From assembly GCA_011052255.1 (NCBI GenBank), contig DRJJ01000143.1:1-5255 (forward strand): a DNA stretch of 5,255 nucleotides, read 5' to 3'. Within the stretch, counting starts at the first letter, position 1. Every line of letters starts with the position of its first letter. Under the pieces are notes generated by a model. That model was given only the letters and a program-made list of their open reading frames with translations. It searched no databases and was not told the origin of the DNA. Origin of the DNA: Gammaproteobacteria bacterium. GTDB taxonomy: Bacteria; Pseudomonadota; Gammaproteobacteria; DRJJ01. Made by a program: the position numbers and the translations under genes. This document shows, in pieces, positions 4,696-5,255 of this stretch.

Positions 4696-5255
4696 GTGGA
4701 ATTGACCGGTGCTGATATTTTTGTCCAGTGTCTTAAGGACGAGGGTGTCGAGTATTTATTTGGTTATCCGGGTGGGGCGGTATTGCACATCTATGATGCT
4801 TTGTATCGCCAGAAAAATGTTAAGCACATCATGGTGCGGCATGAACAGGCGGCCACTCATGCGGCAGATGGTTATGCCCGTTCGACTGGCAAGCCGGGTG
4901 TGGTACTGGTGACCTCTGGTCCAGGTGCGACCAATGCGGTTACCGGCATTGCAACGGCCTATATGGATTCCATACCGATGATCGTAATCACCGGACAGGT
5001 ACCCACCAGCCTGATCGGTAACGATGCCTTCCAGGAAGTCGATTCTGTTGGCATCACCCGTCCGTGTGTGAAGCATAACTTCCTGGTCAAGGACGTGAAA
5101 GACCTGGCCGAAACCATGAAGAAGGCCTTTTATGTTGCTACTACAGGTCGTCCCGGCCCTGTCGTTGTTGATATTCCGAAGGACGTCACAGCGCTGAAGG
5201 CCGAATATCATTACCCACGCGAAGTACACATGCGTTCCTATAACCCGGTGGTCAA
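4696..5255 (+). CDS. ilvI: Acetolactate synthase large (catalytic) subunit, 3' end beyond the window
   Basis: This thiamine-diphosphate enzyme condenses two pyruvates to acetolactate, or pyruvate with 2-oxobutyrate, the first common step of valine, leucine and isoleucine synthesis. The window holds 186 codons of about 570, all open, covering the N-terminal pyrimidine-binding domain. GYPGGAVLHIYDAL (23-36), RHEQAATHAADGYAR (48-62, with Glu50 aligned to the glutamate that activates the cofactor), TSGPGATN (73-80), and later DAFQEVD and GRPGPVVVDIPKD are hallmark motifs. I place the start at GTG 4696 because its Shine-Dalgarno is correctly spaced and the resulting MELTGADIF resembles family N-termini. 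ATG 4690 would add two residues (MAVELTG) and cannot be excluded. The small regulatory subunit and ketol-acid reductoisomerase genes commonly follow but are outside the window. The symbol could equally be ilvB; the family call is firm, the isozyme name is not. Confidence 0.95.
   Translation, partial: MELTGADIFVQCLKDEGVEYLFGYPGGAVLHIYDALYRQKNVKHIMVRHEQAATHAADGYARSTGKPGVVLVTSGPGATNAVTGIATAYMDSIPMIVITGQVPTSLIGNDAFQEVDSVGITRPCVKHNFLVKDVKDLAETMKKAFYVATTGRPGPVVVDIPKDVTALKAEYHYPREVHMRSYNPVV

Noticed and set aside
4756..5229. 157-codon open frame on the minus strand
   Set aside because: It lies wholly opposite the clear acetolactate synthase reading frame, and its translation matches no family I recognise.

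Overview
The window looks like ordinary chromosomal DNA from a gammaproteobacterium. GC content is near half, genes are tightly packed, the prolyl-tRNA synthetase is close to the Escherichia coli type, and two genes encode DUF4124 proteins, a family concentrated in Gammaproteobacteria. I cannot name a genus. I see no IS element, CRISPR array, integrase, rRNA or complete tRNA.

Layout. From 1 to 1646 (minus) lies proS, intact for 548 codons and running off the left edge about 24 codons before its expected end. Upstream of it on the same strand is a small DUF4124 membrane-anchored protein (1756-2004), separated by a 109-nt gap with a GC-rich hairpin. A 103-bp divergent promoter region (2005-2107), carrying an 11-bp direct repeat, separates it from a rightward pair: an exported dienelactone-hydrolase-family protein (2108-2896) and a GNAT acetyltransferase (2934-3419). 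A hairpin at 3421-3452 probably ends transcription from both sides. Facing it is a leftward two-gene unit: an exported DUF4124 protein (3833-4336) followed after one nucleotide by a MIF/tautomerase-family protein (3487-3831). A 353-bp intergenic region (4337-4689) then leads into the rightward acetolactate synthase large subunit gene, cut by the right edge after 186 codons.

How the genes relate. proS (translation) and the acetolactate synthase gene (branched-chain amino acid synthesis) are housekeeping genes. The five genes between them look like small accessory or envelope functions: three predicted exported or membrane-anchored proteins and two small cytosolic enzymes. They do not form a recognisable pathway. 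I found no convincing evidence of a new multi-gene system. The points most worth a second look are the direct repeat in the divergent promoter, the tightly coupled DUF4124-MIF pair, the paired cysteines of the larger DUF4124 protein, and the start codon of the acetolactate synthase gene.
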